In this document: in pieces, positions 19,592-28,881 of the stretch
How positions within the stretch are numbered: position 1 is the first letter of the stretch
Layout: every line of letters starts with the position of its first letter
Assembly (NCBI RefSeq): GCF_000970455.1
Contig: NZ_LAJG01000005.1
Span: forward strand, 496,001 to 560,000
DNA length: 64,000 nucleotides
Source of the DNA: Devosia soli
Lineage (GTDB): Bacteria > Pseudomonadota > Alphaproteobacteria > Rhizobiales > Devosiaceae
Direction: 5' to 3'
Made by a program: the position numbers and the translations under genes
Notes under the pieces: generated by a model
Databases searched by the model: none
What the model was told of the DNA's origin: nothing
What the model saw: the letters and a program-made list of their open reading frames with translations, nothing else

Positions 19592-20977
19592 TTGAACCGA
19601 ACGACACCGCTTATTCTCGCCACGGCCCTGTTCATGGAAAACATGGACTCGACCGTCATCGCCACCTCGCTTGCCGCGATCGCGACCGATATCGGCACCG
19701 AGCCGATCTCGCTTAAACTGGCGCTGACGGCCTATCTCGTGGCGCTCGCGATCTTCATTCCGATTTCAAGCTGGATGGCTGACCGCTTCGGTGCGCGCCG
19801 CGTGTTCCGCGTTGCCATGCTGGTCTTCATGATCGGCTCGATCTGCTGCGCCTTTTCGGGCTCGCTGGCCCAGTTCGTCGGCGCACGCTTTATCCAGGGC
19901 ATGGGCGGGGCGATGATGGGACCGGTGGCGCGGCTCGTGCTGGTACGCGCGACGCCGCGGCATCAACTGGTCGACGCCATGGCTTGGCTGACCATTCCGG
20001 CGCTGATCGGACCGATCGTGGGGCCGCCATTCGGTGGGTTCTTGACCACCTATTTTTCCTGGCACTGGATTTTCATCATCAATGTGCCGATCGGCATCCT
20101 GGGCATCATTCTCGTTGGTTATGCCCTGCCCAACGAGCACCGGAATAAGCCACGACGGATCGATGGGACAGGCTTTGTGCTGGCAGGTCTTGCCTTCGCG
20201 CTTTTTGCCTTCGGCTGCTCGGTGGTCAGTCTGCCAGCCCTGCCCCCTGTTTATGGCGTGATCGCAGCCGTGGCAGGCATGGTGCTGGGGGTATTTTACA
20301 CCCGGCATGCGCTGAGGGCGGAATATCCGCTGCTCGACCTGCGCATCCTCAAGGTCCGGACCTTTCGCGTGGCGATCGTTGCAGGCACATTCTTCCGCCT
20401 TGGGCAGGGTGCCACACCGTTTCTTTTTCCTCTAATGTTGCAGCTCACCTTCGGGCTCTCGCCCTTCCAGAGCGGCATGGTGACCTTTGTCGGCGCGATC
20501 GGCGCGCTGATCGCCAAGTTCGCCGCCAACTGGATGTTCGCCCATTGGGGTTTCAAATACCCGCTCGTCTGGTCGACGGCGATTTCAGCTGCCGGCATCT
20601 ATGCCATGGGGCTTTACACGCCCGAGACGCCAATTCCGCTCATCCTTGCCGTCCTCATCTTCGTCGGCTTCTGGCAATCGACCTTCTGGACAGGCTCGAA
20701 CGCCTTTACCTTTGCCGATATCGAGGACAAGGACGCGGGCCAGGCCAATGTGATCAGCCAGGTCTGGGGCCAGTTGATGTTTGCCATGGGCGTGGCACTG
20801 GGCGGCGGGACGCTGGAGCTGGTGCATAGGCTGCGTGGCGGCGACGCACTCGCGCTCAGCGATTTCCACATCGCCTTTTACGTGGTCGGCACAGTCGGAT
20901 TGCTGGCGACCGCGCTGTTCATGACGCTTCCGAGGAACGCCGGGCACTTGCTCCTAAGCAAGCCGCACGCGCACTAA
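19592..20977 (+). CDS. MFS transporter, DHA2-type (tandem paralogue)
   Basis: A 461-residue exporter closely similar to the preceding gene throughout (FMENMDSTVIATSLAAIATDIG, SWMADRFGARRVF, GPPFGGFLTTYFSWHWIF). It starts with TTG at 19592; the nearby ATG at 19582 is in another frame. The paralogues differ most in the last third, which in MFS exporters lines part of the substrate cavity, so they may have different or extended substrate ranges. Alternatively the products could act together, but no known heterodimeric DHA2 pair is implied. Confidence 0.9.
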   Translation: MNRTTPLILATALFMENMDSTVIATSLAAIATDIGTEPISLKLALTAYLVALAIFIPISSWMADRFGARRVFRVAMLVFMIGSICCAFSGSLAQFVGARFIQGMGGAMMGPVARLVLVRATPRHQLVDAMAWLTIPALIGPIVGPPFGGFLTTYFSWHWIFIINVPIGILGIILVGYALPNEHRNKPRRIDGTGFVLAGLAFALFAFGCSVVSLPALPPVYGVIAAVAGMVLGVFYTRHALRAEYPLLDLRILKVRTFRVAIVAGTFFRLGQGATPFLFPLMLQLTFGLSPFQSGMVTFVGAIGALIAKFAANWMFAHWGFKYPLVWSTAISAAGIYAMGLYTPETPIPLILAVLIFVGFWQSTFWTGSNAFTFADIEDKDAGQANVISQVWGQLMFAMGVALGGGTLELVHRLRGGDALALSDFHIAFYVVGTVGLLATALFMTLPRNAGHLLLSKPHAH

Positions 20978-20979
20978 AG

Positions 20980-21006
20980 GACAGCGACGACTTAAGCGTC
21001 GCTGTC
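20980..21006. terminator. Hairpin between convergent MFS and rlmE genes
   Basis: A perfect 10-bp stem (GACAGCGACG at 20980-20989, CGTCGCTGTC at 20997-21006) with a 7-base loop lies between the MFS stop and the rlmE 3' end; the rlmE stop codon falls in the loop. No real T run follows on either strand. Confidence 0.5.
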
Positions 21007-21732
21007 GTCTTCTGCCGCACGCGCCGGCTCCGCGCCCTTAAAACCCTTGGCCACCAGATAGGCTTCTGCCGATTCGCTGCGGCTCGAGGGCGGCTTGACG
21101 TGCATGGTGGTTCTGAAGTGGCGCTTGAGCATGTGCAGCAACTCATGCTCGGTCCCGCCCTGGAACACCTTGGCCACGAAGGCGCCACCGGGATTGAGCA
21201 CCTGGATGGCAAAATCGGCGGCGATCTCGATGAGATGGACGATACGCAGGTGATCGGTCGGACGATGGCCGGTTGTGGGCCAGGCCATGTCGCTCATGAC
21301 GACATCGGCCTTGTGGCCGCCGAGCGCTTTGAAAAGCATGTCGGGCGCGTCGTCTTCGGTAAAATCCTTTTGCAACAGGATCACGCCGGGAATTGGGTCC
21401 ATTTCGAGATAGTCGATGCCAACTATCAGCGGATGCTCAGCTGTCGAGCCCACCGCCTTAGCCGCAACCTGCGACCAACCGCCGGGCGCCGCGCCAAGAT
21501 CGACGACGCGCATGCCCTTTTTGAAAAGCTTCTGCTTTTCGTCAATTTCCTTGATCTTGAAGGCAGCGCGCGAGCGATAGCCTTCGGACCGGGCGCGGGC
21601 AACATAGGGGTCGTTAAGCTGGCGCTGCAGCCATTTGGTCGACGAGGTCGTCCGCCCCTTGGCCGTCTTGAGCCGGATCTTGAGGTCGCGGTCGGATTTG
21701 CGTCCGCCTGTACCGAGGGCCTTATCCACCAT
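20992..21732 (-). CDS. rlmE: 23S rRNA (uridine-2'-O-) methyltransferase RlmE (FtsJ/RrmJ)
   Basis: RlmE methylates U2552 in the A loop of 23S rRNA late in 50S assembly. This 246-residue version has the RNA-binding [22 protein letters not shown], the SAM-binding [16 protein letters not shown] near residue 85, the catalytic Asp in [11 protein letters not shown], and the catalytic Lys in [13 protein letters not shown] at 21732 overlaps the end of the ppx/gppA gene by 11 bases, so translation is probably coupled. The same pair of genes is found in many alphaproteobacteria. Confidence 0.95.
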   Translation of the reverse strand: MVDKALGTGGRKSDRDLKIRLKTAKGRTTSSTKWLQRQLNDPYVARARSEGYRSRAAFKIKEIDEKQKLFKKGMRVVDLGAAPGGWSQVAAKAVGSTAEHPLIVGIDYLEMDPIPGVILLQKDFTEDDAPDMLFKALGGHKADVVMSDMAWPTTGHRPTDHLRIVHLIEIAADFAIQVLNPGGAFVAKVFQGGTEHELLHMLKRHFRTTMHVKPPSSRSESAEAYLVAKGFKGAEPARAAEDDSDA

Positions 21733-22894
21733 GTGCGCTTCTCCGCTTGGGGCGGCTCGGCCGCTTGTGAACCTTATCTGCATCCATCAGTGAAATCAGG
21801 ATGCCTTCGCGAAGGCCGCGATCGGCAACGCGCACGCGCTCCGTTGGCCATTCGCGCCGAATGGCTTCGAAAATGGCGCAGCCGGGCAGCACGAGATCGG
21901 CACGATCCCGGCCGATGCAGGGATGGGTAACGCGGCGATCGAAGGGCATGGCGAGAAGAACGCGCATGATGTCGTCGACCTCCCCGCTCTTGAGCCAGAG
22001 CCCGTCGACCTTTTGGCGCTCGTAACGCTCGAGCCCGAGATGAAGACCGGCAAGCGTCGTGACCGTGCCGGAGGTGCCGATTAGGTGGACAGGGTGCGTC
22101 CCAATCATCTGGCGCAGCTTTTCGCGGCCACGGAACTGCTTGAGGTGCTCGGAAACGAAAGCCACCATGGCCTCAAAGACTTCGGGCGTCACATCGACGC
22201 CGCCAAAGCGCTCGGCAATGGAGACGACGCCTACCGGCAGCGACTGCCAGGAGCGGATTGAGGCGGACATGCGCCCCTGCGAGCGAGGCCGGCCACCGCG
22301 AAAATCGAGCCAGGCCAATTCCGAGGATCCGCCACCGATATCGAACATCAGCGCGCCTTGCGCGGTTTCCTCGATCAGATCGGCGCAGCCGGTGACGGCG
22401 AGTTCAGCCTCGGTGCGGCGGTCAACGATTTCGAGTTCAAGCCCGAGTTCTTCTTTGACGCGCGCAAGGAAATCTGGCCCATTTTCCGCAGCGCGGCAGG
22501 CTTCGGTGGCAATCAGGCGCATGCGCGTCGGCTGGTGGTCGCGCAACTTGTTGCGGCACTGTTTCAACGCCTCCATGGTGCGTTCCATGGCCGCGTCGCC
22601 GAGCCGGCCCGTGACAGAGACGCCCTCGCCCAGGCGCACGATGCGCGTAAAACCGTCGAGCACGCGAAACCCATGATCGTGCGGGCGGGCAATCAGCAGA
22701 CGGCAGTTATTGGTCCCGAGATCGAGCGCTGCATAAAGCGGCCCCCGTGCGCGCCTCGGCGCATGCGACGTCCGCGGCTCCGCCCCATGTGGCGCAGCCG
22801 AGCCCCTGTCCTTCCGATCGAGGCCGGAAGGCGTGCGGAGCGCCGTGCCGGTCCGGGCGACCGACAGGGCAGCGGACCGATTCGGATCGGTCAC
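21722..22894 (-). CDS. Ppx/GppA family phosphatase
   Basis: A 390-residue member of the exopolyphosphatase / guanosine pentaphosphate phosphatase family, which degrades polyphosphate or pppGpp. The ASKHA fold motifs are visible: [16 protein letters not shown] near residue 55 (phosphate 1), the catalytic Glu region ATEACR, and [15 protein letters not shown] near 195 (phosphate 2). It is shorter than E. coli Ppx because it lacks the C-terminal HD-like extension, as usual in alphaproteobacteria. The first 50 residues are basic and low in complexity. Operon with rlmE. Confidence 0.93.
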   Translation of the reverse strand: MTDPNRSAALSVARTGTALRTPSGLDRKDRGSAAPHGAEPRTSHAPRRARGPLYAALDLGTNNCRLLIARPHDHGFRVLDGFTRIVRLGEGVSVTGRLGDAAMERTMEALKQCRNKLRDHQPTRMRLIATEACRAAENGPDFLARVKEELGLELEIVDRRTEAELAVTGCADLIEETAQGALMFDIGGGSSELAWLDFRGGRPRSQGRMSASIRSWQSLPVGVVSIAERFGGVDVTPEVFEAMVAFVSEHLKQFRGREKLRQMIGTHPVHLIGTSGTVTTLAGLHLGLERYERQKVDGLWLKSGEVDDIMRVLLAMPFDRRVTHPCIGRDRADLVLPGCAIFEAIRREWPTERVRVADRGLREGILISLMDADKVHKRPSRPKRRSAHGG

Positions 22895-22967
22895 TTGGAT
22901 CTCCTGACGCTGCGCGGTCGCCGACCGGCCTAGCCGGCCGCGCCCAAGGCGCAGCTTTTGTGTTGCA

Positions 22968-22994
22968 TTGTTGAAAAAGACGGTACTTCAACAA
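22968..22994. promoter_or_regulatory. Inverted repeat upstream of ppx/gppA
   Basis: TTGTTGAA (22968-22975) and TTCAACAA (22987-22994) form perfect 8-bp arms around 11 bases, about 75 bases upstream of the ppx/gppA start. The position fits an operator for the minus-strand operon, but I do not recognise the regulator. Confidence 0.3.
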
Positions 22995-23045
22995 CAAGCG
23001 CAGCGCAATGGACACATTCATTGGGCAAACTTGCGCCCTACCCGC

Positions 23046-23072
23046 TTGCAATCCGCCCTCGCATTGTCTAAT
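23046..23072 (+). promoter_or_regulatory. Candidate promoter of the tRNA-Gln gene
   Basis: TTGCAA at 23046-23051 and TCTAAT at 23067-23072 resemble -35 and -10 elements, with a short 15-base spacer, about 44 bases before the tRNA. The rest of the gap from 22895 shows no gene. Confidence 0.35.
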
Positions 23073-23115
23073 GGAGACCCCGCGCCGCCAAAACGGCCCA
23101 GCCAGCAGGCTCTGC

Positions 23116-23186
23116 TGGGGAATAGTTCAATGGTAGAACAGCGGACTCTGACTCCGTCGATCTTGGTTCGAATCCAGGTTCCCCAG
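23116..23186 (+). tRNA. tRNA-Gln (anticodon CTG)
   Basis: The full cloverleaf can be drawn: acceptor stem TGGGGAA paired with TTCCCCA, a 4-bp D stem (GTTC/GAAC), anticodon stem GCGGA/TCCGT with loop CTCTGAC (anticodon CTG, reading CAG), T stem CTTGG/CCAGG with loop TTCGAAT, and discriminator G. CCA is encoded at 23187-23189. It starts about 220 bases upstream of the ppx/gppA start on the opposite strand and is directly followed by a group of unrecognised genes. Confidence 0.96.
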
Positions 23187-23286
23187 CCATACTCTCAGCA
23201 CAGTTTTGGTTTTGTCCATTGAGCCTCCGCAAGTCGGCAGGTGGGGGCTGCGTTGCATTGCATGTGGTGGTGGAAAGGGTCTGAGG

Positions 23287-23877
23287 TTGGGGCAGCCTGA
23301 TCGGGGAGAGACGCGAAAGGGTTGGCGCGCGAGGTTGGTAGCGGTTGTCGGGGCGGTTTCGGCAGCGCTTATTTCGCTCGGCTATTCGGCTTATCAGCAG
23401 CAGGTTCCGACAAAGGTTCCGCAGGTCGAGGCAGGTGCACCGGTCGAGACGGGGCGGTGGAGGGTTTCGGTTCTCAGGGGCAGTGCAGGATCGGTTCTGC
23501 CGTCCGGCTTGAACGTTTCGCCGGGCAAGAAGGCACTTACGCTCGAAATGACGCTTGAGAATGTTTCGTCGGAAAGCTCGAATCTTTACGGCGACTTGAT
23601 CGTCCTGGCCGACGTTCCAGACGCGCCGCGGCCGACCTACTATCTCTTGCGCGATAACGAGATCCTGTGGGATCTGCAGCCGAGAATGCCTGAAGCCGTT
23701 GCGGCGGTTTGGGAGCTTCCCGCGGAGATGGATGTACCGAAGGACTTGCGGATCATTGTCGAGGGCGTTCGCTTCAAACCGCGCGATAATCTTTATGCAG
23801 CGCCGGGCTGGTTCCCCGCAGGCCAGGTCGCAGAAATCAATCTGCCTGTCGAAGTCCAAATCGGCGGCGTTCCGTGA
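23287..23877 (+). CDS. Unrecognised membrane-anchored exported protein (1 of 3)
   Basis: I do not recognise this gene. The protein of about 196 residues has a basic N-terminus, one hydrophobic helix (LVAVVGAVSAALISLGYSAY) and then an extracytoplasmic domain rich in beta strand patterns, with PGKKALTLEMTLENVSSESS and YYLLRDNEILWDLQPRMPE as conspicuous segments. The layout suggests an Ig-like or telokin-like sandwich. The start is uncertain: TTG at 23287 has GGAAAGGG upstream; a TTG at 23206 is the longest option. It begins an overlapping set of three plus-strand genes of the same design just after tRNA-Gln. Confidence 0.6.
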   Translation: MGQPDRGETRKGWRARLVAVVGAVSAALISLGYSAYQQQVPTKVPQVEAGAPVETGRWRVSVLRGSAGSVLPSGLNVSPGKKALTLEMTLENVSSESSNLYGDLIVLADVPDAPRPTYYLLRDNEILWDLQPRMPEAVAAVWELPAEMDVPKDLRIIVEGVRFKPRDNLYAAPGWFPAGQVAEINLPVEVQIGGVP

Positions 23878-24437
23878 AAACACGCTTCGTGACGATTGCT
23901 GGCGTCATCGTAGCTGCGCTGACCTTGAGTTTCCTGCAAACGACGACGCCGCCTTATGCGATGATCACCGGGCCCCTCAAGACCTCGGGGCAGCAGGGTG
24001 AGGCCGTGACCAGCACCACGTTTTCCGTTCAGGTCGGCGACGTCGCGAGGGCGCGGACAATCGGCTACAACCGGTTTGGGGAGGCCGTCGCGCTAGAGAG
24101 TTCTGGGGTCTGGGTTGTCGTTTCGGCGGAGTTGCGCGGTTTTAAGGAGACCATGCCCGTTCATGGAGCCACGATCGTTGGCGCCTCCGGGCGACGCTAC
24201 CGGCAATCGGACCGGGCGAGCGGGGCGCCGGATGTGCTCTCTACGAAAGTGCTGCAGCCGGGGCTCCCGACCACGGGGATCTTCATCTTCGAGATGCCTG
24301 AAGATGAGACTGGCACGATGACACTGGTCGTTTCAGAGCAGTACGAACCGCAGCTGCAGGACGAGATATCGCTCACGCTCGAGCCGCAGGATGAGGCTGT
24401 TCGCGAGCGGTTGGACATCGGTCCAGATGGCATTTGA
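23874..24437 (+). CDS. Unrecognised exported protein, DUF4352/telokin-like (2 of 3)
   Basis: A 187-residue protein starting with GTG (MKTRFVTIAGVIVAALTLSFL), whose first 22 residues are a signal anchor. The remainder reads like a beta sandwich: VVVSAELRGF, then VGASGRRY, then LQPGLPTTGIFIFEMPEDE, ending TLTLEPQ. The order of a conserved PG followed by an aromatic-rich strand and EMP resembles DUF4352/telokin-like domains of Gram-positive lipoproteins. This is a judgement by eye. It overlaps the previous gene by 4 bases and the next by 11 bases. Confidence 0.65.
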   Translation: MKTRFVTIAGVIVAALTLSFLQTTTPPYAMITGPLKTSGQQGEAVTSTTFSVQVGDVARARTIGYNRFGEAVALESSGVWVVVSAELRGFKETMPVHGATIVGASGRRYRQSDRASGAPDVLSTKVLQPGLPTTGIFIFEMPEDETGTMTLVVSEQYEPQLQDEISLTLEPQDEAVRERLDIGPDGI

Positions 24438-24999
24438 GCGAGAACGCAGGATCCGGTGGCTCGCTATCATCAGCTTGCCGGTACTGATCGCTGCGGCCGT
24501 GGGCATCAACGCATGGCGCAATATCGGGGATTATCGGCACGGGATCGAAATCGATGTGGCGCAAGGAGCCTCCGAGCTTGATTATGGCGGGGCTGCGTGG
24601 CGGCTTGAGCAGGCGCGCCTGATCGGGGATGGTCGTGACACCGACGTCCAACTGCCGGGAGAAATGCGGCTGATCATCGTTCGGCTGGCAGCGACGGCAA
24701 TTGACGATATCGGCGAAGGCTGGGGCGAATGCAGCGTCAGTTTGACCGATGAAGCCGGACGGCGCTGGCTGCCGCTCGATGTCGTGCTGTCCGACGATTT
24801 GAGCCGCGATCTCGACCCGGTGGCAGAGCCGCTCGATGGCTGCGGAATCAGTTCGCTTGACCCGCCCGCGAGACACCAGTCGACGGTGATCGAAGAAAAA
24901 TTCGTCGTCCCGGCTACGGCAGCCTCCGAGCTTTTGGTGCATCTGAGTTTCGGCGCATTGCGCCCGGCGGCTATCGCTTTTCCCTTGGGCCTTAGCTGA
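24427..24999 (+). CDS. Unrecognised membrane-anchored exported protein (3 of 3)
   Basis: A 190-residue protein with basic residues (FERERRIRW), one hydrophobic helix (LAIISLPVLIAAAVGINAW) and an extracytoplasmic domain with several valine/leucine-rich strands. Two cysteines (in GECSVSLTDE and LDGCGISS) could form a disulfide in the periplasm. The segment WRLEQARLIGDG and GRRWLPLDVVLSD recall the preceding protein's design, although the sequences are not close. ATG at 24427 lies inside the previous gene, so the three are translated as a unit. No function can be given. Confidence 0.65.
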   Translation: MAFERERRIRWLAIISLPVLIAAAVGINAWRNIGDYRHGIEIDVAQGASELDYGGAAWRLEQARLIGDGRDTDVQLPGEMRLIIVRLAATAIDDIGEGWGECSVSLTDEAGRRWLPLDVVLSDDLSRDLDPVAEPLDGCGISSLDPPARHQSTVIEEKFVVPATAASELLVHLSFGALRPAAIAFPLGLS

Positions 25000-25009
25000 G
25001 GGGACGGCG

Positions 25010-26311
25010 CTATTCAGCACGCGCCTTCCATTGCCGTCCATGTGCGAAACCCACTTCGAGCGTTGCCGCCAAAAGACAGATCTTGAGCGGGGTGATGAGG
25101 AACCCCTCGCCCGGATCGCTCGGCGTGCCAATGAACGGCGAGATCACCTGGGCAATGATCTGCCAGAGCGGCAGATCATGCGGGCCGATAAGCTGGGTCA
25201 AGCCGTACCAGGCCCAGGCAGAGAGCCAATCGAGCAGGCGGTAAAGCATGATGGCCGAGAGGATGAGGGCCAAGCCGGATTTGAGGGTCAATCCGATGCC
25301 TTCGGCAAGTGCCTGATATCGCTTCACGGTGCCGGCGCCAAAGCGGGCGATGAAATCGCGCACCGATTTGGGGAGTGCTTTCCAGCGTGAAACGAGACGG
25401 GAGAAGCGCCCCTCCGCGGGCAAGGGGCTGGCATTGATATCGTAGCCATAAACGAGCGCAGCGATAGTCAGCCAGACCACCGGGTAAAGCCCATAGAAAA
25501 AAAGGCTTGTCAGCCGTGGGCCGATCGGAGGCTGGGCGAATTCGGGCGGCGGGGGAACGAACGGTTGCGCCGTTGCTTCCCGGACAGGCGAGAGGGCGCC
25601 GAAGACAGCACCGATCGCGTCGGTCGCATGGCCCAGCCAGGCGAGGATATCGCCCTGCCATTGCGACAGCGCGAAAATACCGATGAAGGCCCAGTTTGCT
25701 TCGCAAACAACGGTCAGCACCGGCCAGATCCAAGCGCGCGATCGCTTATGCATGCGTTTTGAAAAGGCGCGCACGACCCAGGCGATGGCAATGGGCACGG
25801 TGAGCCACAAGCCGCCCGTTACGTCGAGCAGACTGCCTTCTTCGCCTGAAAGAAAGAGACTGAGCGCGAGCTTGGAATAATCGCGCAGGGTATCGCTTAG
25901 AAATCCCCAAGCCGCATAAAAGGCGAAGAAGGGCACAAGCGTCAGGGTCAAAGCGCCGACGAAACCGGCAGTTTCGTCCCTCAAGGACGACCCGCCTTCG
26001 CGATGACTGGTGCTGAGGCGCGAGGCGCGATCGAGAGCTGGCAAGGCGGGGCGCACGGTTTCGAACAGGGCGACGATGACGATAAGCTTGAGGAGGACAA
26101 CGATCGCAAGGACAGAAAGGCCAGCGAGCGAGTTCCAGCGCCCGACCAAGGCGGCAAATTCGTTGAGCACTAGATTGCCGATAAAACCGAGCAGCCAAAT
26201 TGCCGCCAATTGCGGCCAGTAGCGCCAGACAAGCGTGGCCATGAGCTGCATCTGATGACCGACCAGTCGCAAGCCGCTTTTGGGCCCTGCTTGGATTTCA
26301 GAATTGGGCAT
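25010..26311 (-). CDS. Unrecognised large polytopic membrane protein
   Basis: A 433-residue integral membrane protein with roughly eight to ten hydrophobic segments, among them YWPQLAAIWLLGFIGNLVLN, LTLTLVPFFAFYAAWGFL and LTSLFFYGLYPVVWLTIAALVYGYD. A proline-rich loop (VPPPPEFAQPPIGP, about residue 250) and a basic cytoplasmic stretch (RFSRLVSRWKALPKSVRDFIARF) lie between helices. I do not recognise a transporter family or enzymatic motif. It converges with the three exported-protein genes, with only 10 bases between stops, which suggests the four belong together. ATG at 26311. Confidence 0.7.
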   Translation of the reverse strand: MPNSEIQAGPKSGLRLVGHQMQLMATLVWRYWPQLAAIWLLGFIGNLVLNEFAALVGRWNSLAGLSVLAIVVLLKLIVIVALFETVRPALPALDRASRLSTSHREGGSSLRDETAGFVGALTLTLVPFFAFYAAWGFLSDTLRDYSKLALSLFLSGEEGSLLDVTGGLWLTVPIAIAWVVRAFSKRMHKRSRAWIWPVLTVVCEANWAFIGIFALSQWQGDILAWLGHATDAIGAVFGALSPVREATAQPFVPPPPEFAQPPIGPRLTSLFFYGLYPVVWLTIAALVYGYDINASPLPAEGRFSRLVSRWKALPKSVRDFIARFGAGTVKRYQALAEGIGLTLKSGLALILSAIMLYRLLDWLSAWAWYGLTQLIGPHDLPLWQIIAQVISPFIGTPSDPGEGFLITPLKICLLAATLEVGFAHGRQWKARAE

Positions 26312-26484
26312 TGGCGTCTGATATCATCGCGGCGAGAAGCAACCAACAATTCGATCGCATATATTCAGACAACCTCCATAGGCCATGCGCTGGCGTAACA
26401 TGTTCATGGCGCTTTTCTATTTCGCCCGCGCCGCTAAGGTAAGCCGACTCCGAGTGGCATTTGCATGCCTTTTGCGTGGTGACG

Positions 26485-27918
26485 ATGACAGAATTTTCTC
26501 CAAAGCAACGGCGCCGGATCCTGTTTGCGGCAATCGCGGCGTCGTCCATGGGATTTATCGACGGGTCCGTGACTTCGATCGTCGCGCCGGCAATCCGCGC
26601 TTCGCTCGATACTGGGCTGGCAGAGGTCCAGTGGGTATCGAACGCCTATCTGCTCACTTTGTCCTCGCTTCTTCTTCTCGGCGGGGCGGCGGGCGATCGA
26701 TTTGGGCTGCGCAAGGTTTTTGCGCTTGGCATCCTGGTTTTCGTCGTCGCTTCGCTGGCCTGCGCGTTTGCTGGATCCGCCGAATGGTTGATCGCGGCTC
26801 GGGCGATACAGGGGATCGGCGCGGCCTTCATGGTTCCGGGCAGCCTGGCGATCATCGCAGTGGCCTATCCCAAGGATCAACGCGGAGGCGCGATCGGCAC
26901 CTGGGCGGCGGCTTCATCGCTCACGACATTGATGGGGCCGGTCTTCGGCGGCTTGCTGTTGACCTGGTTTGGCAATGACAGCTGGCGCTGGGTCTTTGCC
27001 TTGAACCTGCCGCTTGGGGCGCTCGCTCTGGGCCTATTGCTAGGGCTTCCAGCAGACAGTGTCGGACAAGGACGAAAGCTGGACATCGTCGGCGCCGCTC
27101 TGGCGACAATCGCGCTGTTGTTTGTCTCCTGGGCCTTTATGGGGGCGGACATCTCGTCCGCTTGGATTTTTATCGGCTTCGGCGTCGTCGCCATAGCCGC
27201 CTTTATCGCCTGGGAAGCGCGTACATCCGAGCCGATGCTGCCGCTCAAACTTTTCGCCGATTTCGGATTTACAGGCGCGCAGGTCGTCACCTTTCTCATC
27301 TATTTCGGCATTTCAGCCGTGATGTTCTATCTCTCGATGGTGATGATCGTTGGGTGGCTCGTGTCGCCGGCCGAAGTCGCCATCGCGATATTGCCCTTCG
27401 GCGTAGCGCTCACCTTACTGTCGACGCCGGCGGGTCACCTGACCGACCGGCTTGGCCCGGGACCAGTCATCGCCATGGGCGGCGCCATCGTCGCGCTGGC
27501 ATTCGTGTTGCTCGGCGCGACGGCGGGCTGGCACGCGGTCTGGTTTGCCGTTTTTCCGCTCATGGCGCTGTTCGGGATCGGCATGAGTGCCGTAGCGGGA
27601 CCAATCTCAACCGCGGTAATGGGTACGATCTCCGAGAAGGAGACGGGTACCGCGTCGGCAATCAACAACGCCGTGTCGCGGGTCGCAGGGCTCCTGGCCA
27701 TTGCCTCGATGGGCAGTTTTGCGGTCTGGGTTTTCTCCGCTGGCGCGCCAGAGGGGACGGTCTTTGGGGTGCCCCTGGATCTCAGCGTTTCGACTGGTAG
27801 TGCCGCAGCCTATATCGAGGCGACCGACGCCGCCTTTGCCGCGATCTGCTATTTCGCCGGAGTTCTTTCAGCCTGTGCGGCTATTTTGAGCTGGTTCAGT
27901 CTTCCACGCCGGCGCTGA
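26485..27918 (+). CDS. MFS transporter, DHA2-type (14 helices)
   Basis: A 477-residue exporter of the EmrB/QacA group. SSMGFIDGSVTSIVAPAIRASL carries motif D1/C of helix 1 with the key Asp, GAAGDRFGLRKVF is motif A, and GPVFGGLLLTWFGNDSWRWVFALNLPLG covers helix 5 and the following loop. It is not closely related to the tandem pair at 18-21 kb. ATG at 26485 has no strong ribosome site. It converges on the catabolic region that begins at 27.98 kb; a link to that pathway is possible but unsupported. Confidence 0.88.
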   Translation: MTEFSPKQRRRILFAAIAASSMGFIDGSVTSIVAPAIRASLDTGLAEVQWVSNAYLLTLSSLLLLGGAAGDRFGLRKVFALGILVFVVASLACAFAGSAEWLIAARAIQGIGAAFMVPGSLAIIAVAYPKDQRGGAIGTWAAASSLTTLMGPVFGGLLLTWFGNDSWRWVFALNLPLGALALGLLLGLPADSVGQGRKLDIVGAALATIALLFVSWAFMGADISSAWIFIGFGVVAIAAFIAWEARTSEPMLPLKLFADFGFTGAQVVTFLIYFGISAVMFYLSMVMIVGWLVSPAEVAIAILPFGVALTLLSTPAGHLTDRLGPGPVIAMGGAIVALAFVLLGATAGWHAVWFAVFPLMALFGIGMSAVAGPISTAVMGTISEKETGTASAINNAVSRVAGLLAIASMGSFAVWVFSAGAPEGTVFGVPLDLSVSTGSAAAYIEATDAAFAAICYFAGVLSACAAILSWFSLPRRR

Positions 27919-27977
27919 TCTGCGCACCCTGTTGAGCGGCGCTTGGCCGAGACAGAGTACGCTGAGTTGTGGTGGGC

Positions 27978-28874
27978 CTATTCCGCAACCTTTTGCGCGC
28001 GATAGGCGTCGAGGATCTCCGAAGCCGTTGCAAACCACACCTTGCCGGAGTTCCTGGCGGTCTCCAGGACTTGCCGAATATACTTCGCCCGCAATGGCTG
28101 GCCGGAAACATGCGCCTGCAACCCGAGCGTCATGACGCGCCCGGACGCGCTGCCTTCGGCGATCAGCGTTTCCAGATGATCGTGGAGGGCATCGGCGAAT
28201 TCCCACGGCGTGTGGCTCTGGGACTGGACGACGGCGGCGTCCGAAGTCTCGGCGCTGTAGGGGATTGCCGTGAGGTCGCAAGCCGGCGTGTTGAAGCCAT
28301 AAGGCTGGTCATCATTGCCCCAATCGAGGGTGTAGTCGTAGCCAAGTTCGGCAAGCAATAGCGCCGTTTGCGACGACTCAGCATTCGCCGGTCCGAGCCA
28401 GCCGCGAGGCGGCTTACCGGTCGCCTCTTCGATGGCGGAGCGAGAGGTTACGAGGTAGGCCCGCTCATCTACTTCCGACATTGAACCGGAGATGGGCTGG
28501 GTGACTTTCGCGCCATGCGCAACAAACTCCCAGCCAAGCCGCCTGGCTTCCTCAACGATGCGCGGCGCGCGAAAGAGCAGCGCGTCACTGATAGGCAGGC
28601 TCGCCGGAATGCCGAGCCTCTCGAGAATACGCATCAGGCGAAAAATGCCGACGCGGGCTCCATAGTCGCGATGCGTGAAGCCGACAAGATTAAGCGGATT
28701 GGTGGCGAGGTCGCCGTAATCGACATTGATCACGACCGCCATGGCCACGGCAGCGCCGTTGGGCCAGGTGAGCTTGGCGCGCTTCGGCAGGGCCGAAAAG
28801 GCATGAAGCCCATGATCCATGCGCGTTTCAGGGTCGATGACACGGTGATTGTAGTTGGCTGCCAGGTCGGTCAT
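27978..28874 (-). CDS. Polysaccharide deacetylase-fold protein, PuuE allantoinase-like
   Basis: A 298-residue NodB/carbohydrate esterase-4 fold protein of the cyclic-amide branch that includes the cofactor-independent allantoinase PuuE. MAVVINVDYGDL near residue 50, HRDYGARVGIFRLMRILERLGI, EFVAHGAKVTQPI and GWLGPANAESSQT match the order of motifs in that branch. The usual CE4 metal ligands DD..H..H are not evident, which argues against a sugar deacetylase. ATG at 28874 follows GAGG. A homologous gene ends 7 bases upstream, and an amidase follows that one, so the three form an operon. The likely role is hydrolysis of a cyclic or linear amide. Confidence 0.8.
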   Translation of the reverse strand: MTDLAANYNHRVIDPETRMDHGLHAFSALPKRAKLTWPNGAAVAMAVVINVDYGDLATNPLNLVGFTHRDYGARVGIFRLMRILERLGIPASLPISDALLFRAPRIVEEARRLGWEFVAHGAKVTQPISGSMSEVDERAYLVTSRSAIEEATGKPPRGWLGPANAESSQTALLLAELGYDYTLDWGNDDQPYGFNTPACDLTAIPYSAETSDAAVVQSQSHTPWEFADALHDHLETLIAEGSASGRVMTLGLQAHVSGQPLRAKYIRQVLETARNSGKVWFATASEILDAYRAQKVAE

Positions 28875-28881
28875 GGTGTCC

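Noticed and set aside
19582..19592. ATG as the start of the second tandem MFS gene
   Set aside because: It is in a different frame; the homologous start is TTG at 19592.
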